Positions 62,428-64,000 of a DNA stretch of 64,000 bases are shown one piece after another. The notes below the pieces were generated by a model, which worked only from the letters and a program-made list of their open reading frames with translations, had not been told where the DNA came from and ran no database searches. The position numbers and the translations under genes are program-made. The stretch's first letter is position 1, and every line of letters starts with the position of its first letter. The stretch comes from Rhizobium sp. ARZ01. Lineage in GTDB: Bacteria; Pseudomonadota; Alphaproteobacteria; Rhizobiales; Rhizobiaceae. Location of the stretch: the NCBI RefSeq assembly GCF_014851675.1, contig NZ_JACVAE010000001.1, forward strand, positions 2,170,001 through 2,234,000, read 5' to 3'.

Positions 62428-62450
62428 AAAAAAGGCGGCACGAGGCCGCC
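62428..62450 (-). terminator. Intrinsic terminator of the cytochrome bc1 operon
   Basis: On the minus strand GGCGGC (62450-62445), loop CTCGT, GCCGCC (62439-62434), then six T. It lies 24 bp after the cytochrome c1 stop, separating the respiratory operon from apt. Confidence 0.85.
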
Positions 62451-62474
62451 TTCTTCCTGTCTCGTTGGAACAGT

Positions 62475-63353
62475 TTAGTGTTCCTTGTTGGCGTAAACCG
62501 ACTTCTTCGTCAGGTAGATCAGGCCGGTGAAGATCACCAGGAAAACCATGACCATGAAGCCCATGCGCTTGCGCGCCTCAAGGTGCGGTTCGGCAGCCCA
62601 CATCAGGAACGCCGAAACGTCGTGCGCGTACTGGTCGAGCGTCTGCGGCGCGCCATCGTCATAGGTGACCTGGTCGTCGGAGAGCGGACTGGCCATGGCA
62701 AGCGTGGCCGAGTTCGCGAAGTACGGGTTGTAGTGCGTACCCTCGGCGACTTCGACGCCTTCCGGCGGATCCTGGTAACCGGTCAGGAGCGAGTAGATGT
62801 AATCCGGTCCACCTTGCTGGTATTGGGTGAAGATGTCGATGACGAACTGCGGGAAGCCACGGGTGATACCGCGCGCCTTCGCGATCAGCGAGAAGTCCGG
62901 CGGAGCCGCGCCATTATTGGCAGCCGCAGCCGCTTCCTGGTTCGGGAACGGCGACGGGAAGTAGTCGGACGCCACGGCCTTGCGGGTGAACATTTCACCG
63001 TCGGCATTGGGGCCGTCCTGGACTTCGTAGTTTGCCGCGAACGCCTTAACCTGTTCTTCCGAGTAACCAAGGTCTTCCAGCGTGCGGAAGGCGACCAGGT
63101 CCATCGAGTGACAGGCGGCGCAGACTTCGGTGTAGACCTTCAGGCCGCGCTGCAGCTGGCCCTTGTCATACTTGCCGAAGGGACCGGCAAAGGACCAGTC
63201 CTGTTCGCGCGGCTTGTTGATCGGATAGTGCGGGGTGGCGTGCTCCGCCGCCGCACCACCGGCTGCGGCATGGTCCTCCTGTGCGGTGGCGATCGATACG
63301 CCGAGGCCGGCGACGACTGCGAGCGACAGAATGCTTGCAAGAAGCTTTTTCAT
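62475..63353 (-). CDS. petC: Cytochrome c1 of the cytochrome bc1 complex
   Basis: A 292-residue haem protein of complex III. After a signal peptide ([24 protein letters not shown]) the haem c motif is [13 protein letters not shown], and [28 protein letters not shown] and [16 protein letters not shown] follow the usual order. The C-terminal anchor is [25 protein letters not shown]. It passes electrons from the Rieske protein to soluble or membrane cytochrome c. AAGGAACC precedes the ATG at 63353; longer in-frame reading into the petB gene is an artefact. It is a separate gene, not the fbcH fusion found in Bradyrhizobium. Confidence 0.95.
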   Translation of the reverse strand: MKKLLASILSLAVVAGLGVSIATAQEDHAAAGGAAAEHATPHYPINKPREQDWSFAGPFGKYDKGQLQRGLKVYTEVCAACHSMDLVAFRTLEDLGYSEEQVKAFAANYEVQDGPNADGEMFTRKAVASDYFPSPFPNQEAAAAANNGAAPPDFSLIAKARGITRGFPQFVIDIFTQYQQGGPDYIYSLLTGYQDPPEGVEVAEGTHYNPYFANSATLAMASPLSDDQVTYDDGAPQTLDQYAHDVSAFLMWAAEPHLEARKRMGFMVMVFLVIFTGLIYLTKKSVYANKEH

Positions 63354-63382
63354 TTTGTTCGGTTCCTTTCGTCGCGTCGCGA

Positions 63383-64000
63383 TCAGGCCTTGGCCAGCTT
63401 TGCGTTGGCGTTCTTCTGTTCCAGAACCGCTTCCGTGATGGAGTTCGGAATGCGCTTCGGGGTCTCGATCAGGCCGAGAACCGGCATGATGACGAGGAAG
63501 AAACCGAAGTAATAGAGCGTGCCGAGCTGCGAAAGGATGACGTAGATGCCTTCTGCGGGCATGGCGCCGAGCCAGCCAAGCATGATCGAGTTGGCGACGA
63601 AGAGCCAGAAGAACAGCTTGTACCACGGACGGTAGACGGCCGAGCGGACCTTCGAAGTGTCGAGCCAGGGCAGGAAGAACAGGATGATGATCGAGCCGAA
63701 CATCACCAGAACGCCGCCGAGCTTGGAGTCGATCGGGCCGATGTTGAAGGTGATCGCACGCAGCATCGCGTAGAACGGCAGGTAGTACCATTCCGGAACG
63801 ATGTGTGCCGGGGTCTTCAGCGGGTCAGCCGGGATGTAGTTGTCCGGGTGGCCGAGGTAGTTCGGCATGTAGAAGATGAACCAGGCAAAGACGATCAGGA
63901 AGACCGAAACGCCGAACGCGTCCTTCATCGTCGCATAGGGCGTGAAGGGAACGGTGTCGGTCTTGGACTTGACCTCGACGCCAGTCGGGTTCGTCTGGCC
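63383..64000 (-). CDS. petB: Cytochrome b of the bc1 complex, 3' part
   Basis: The C-terminal 205 residues of cytochrome b; the N-terminal haem-bearing helices lie beyond the window. Visible are the quinol-site motif [16 protein letters not shown] (PEWY), the membrane helices [54 protein letters not shown] and [16 protein letters not shown], and the end [16 protein letters not shown]. It lies 29 bp upstream of cytochrome c1; the Rieske gene should precede it outside the window. Confidence 0.95.
   Translation of the reverse strand, partial: GQTNPTGVEVKSKTDTVPFTPYATMKDAFGVSVFLIVFAWFIFYMPNYLGHPDNYIPADPLKTPAHIVPEWYYLPFYAMLRAITFNIGPIDSKLGGVLVMFGSIIILFFLPWLDTSKVRSAVYRPWYKLFFWLFVANSIMLGWLGAMPAEGIYVILSQLGTLYYFGFFLVIMPVLGLIETPKRIPNSITEAVLEQKNANAKLAKA

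Noticed and set aside
63354..63791. N-terminal extension of cytochrome c1 into petB
   Set aside because: The extra residues come from petB read in another frame; a signal peptide and ribosome site place the true start at 63353.

Overview
The window looks like a chromosomal segment of a member of the Rhizobiales, most probably the Ensifer/Sinorhizobium group. This is inferred from the high GC content, rhizobial intergenic mosaic repeats (RIME-like palindromes at 685-885), separate cytochrome b and cytochrome c1 genes beside apt, and many class III nucleotide cyclases. No species call is attempted. I see no prophage, insertion sequence, integrase, plasmid origin or CRISPR array.

Layout. (1) 1-13666 is a divergent amino-sugar and peptide salvage locus. 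On the minus strand lie MurNAc-6-P etherase (murQ), a sugar-binding protein and a partial sugar permease. On the plus strand lie a BadF-type amino-sugar kinase, a GntR/UTRA regulator, a SIS-domain deaminase/isomerase, nagA, an M19 dipeptidase and a complete five-gene peptide ABC importer. Together they read as a muropeptide or chitin-oligomer salvage unit. Two near-identical 17-bp sites in mirror orientation sit just upstream of the two divergent start codons. (2) 13921-19007 carries a small lipoprotein, a CHASE-GGDEF-EAL protein and a chemoreceptor ending in a CheR/CheB-tethering pentapeptide. (3) 19184-23852 holds housekeeping and accessory enzymes: UPF0303, an orphan formylglycine-generating enzyme, an SDR, a LysE exporter with an attenuator-like leader, an alpha/beta hydrolase and an unrecognised protein. 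(4) 23853-30929 is the least familiar region. An animal-type haem peroxidase and an AT-rich 141-residue protein of unknown family run convergently into a minus-strand set of a cyclase/BTAD/TPR regulator, an amino-acid binding protein and a stand-alone YcaO enzyme. (5) 31161-35322 contains a lipoprotein/DUF1643 pair and divergent katG/oxyR.

(6) 35414-49816 is an accessory metabolic and stress block. It has MarC, a SpoIIAA-like protein, an SbmA/YddA-type transporter whose ATPase domain has lost its Walker and signature residues, a CBS-CBS-BON protein, phosphoketolase, a GH94 phosphorylase with a GH144-like glucanase (both without signal peptides), and a Tat-signal-bearing EutB-EutC fusion. The enzymes suggest intracellular beta-1,2-glucan breakdown to glucose-1-P, feeding a phosphoketolase route to acetyl-P. 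(7) From 50076 on the region returns to core-like genes: a CAU tRNA, a SIMPL protein, small conserved proteins, a FecR protein facing a CHASE2 adenylate cyclase, a lipoprotein transglycosylase, a membrane alpha/beta hydrolase, tandem MaoC-fold proteins, apt, and the cytochrome bc1 genes petC and petB (petB cut by the window end).

Start codons were chosen from ribosome-binding sites, overlap geometry and family alignment from memory. No database search was possible, so family names rest on recognised motifs.
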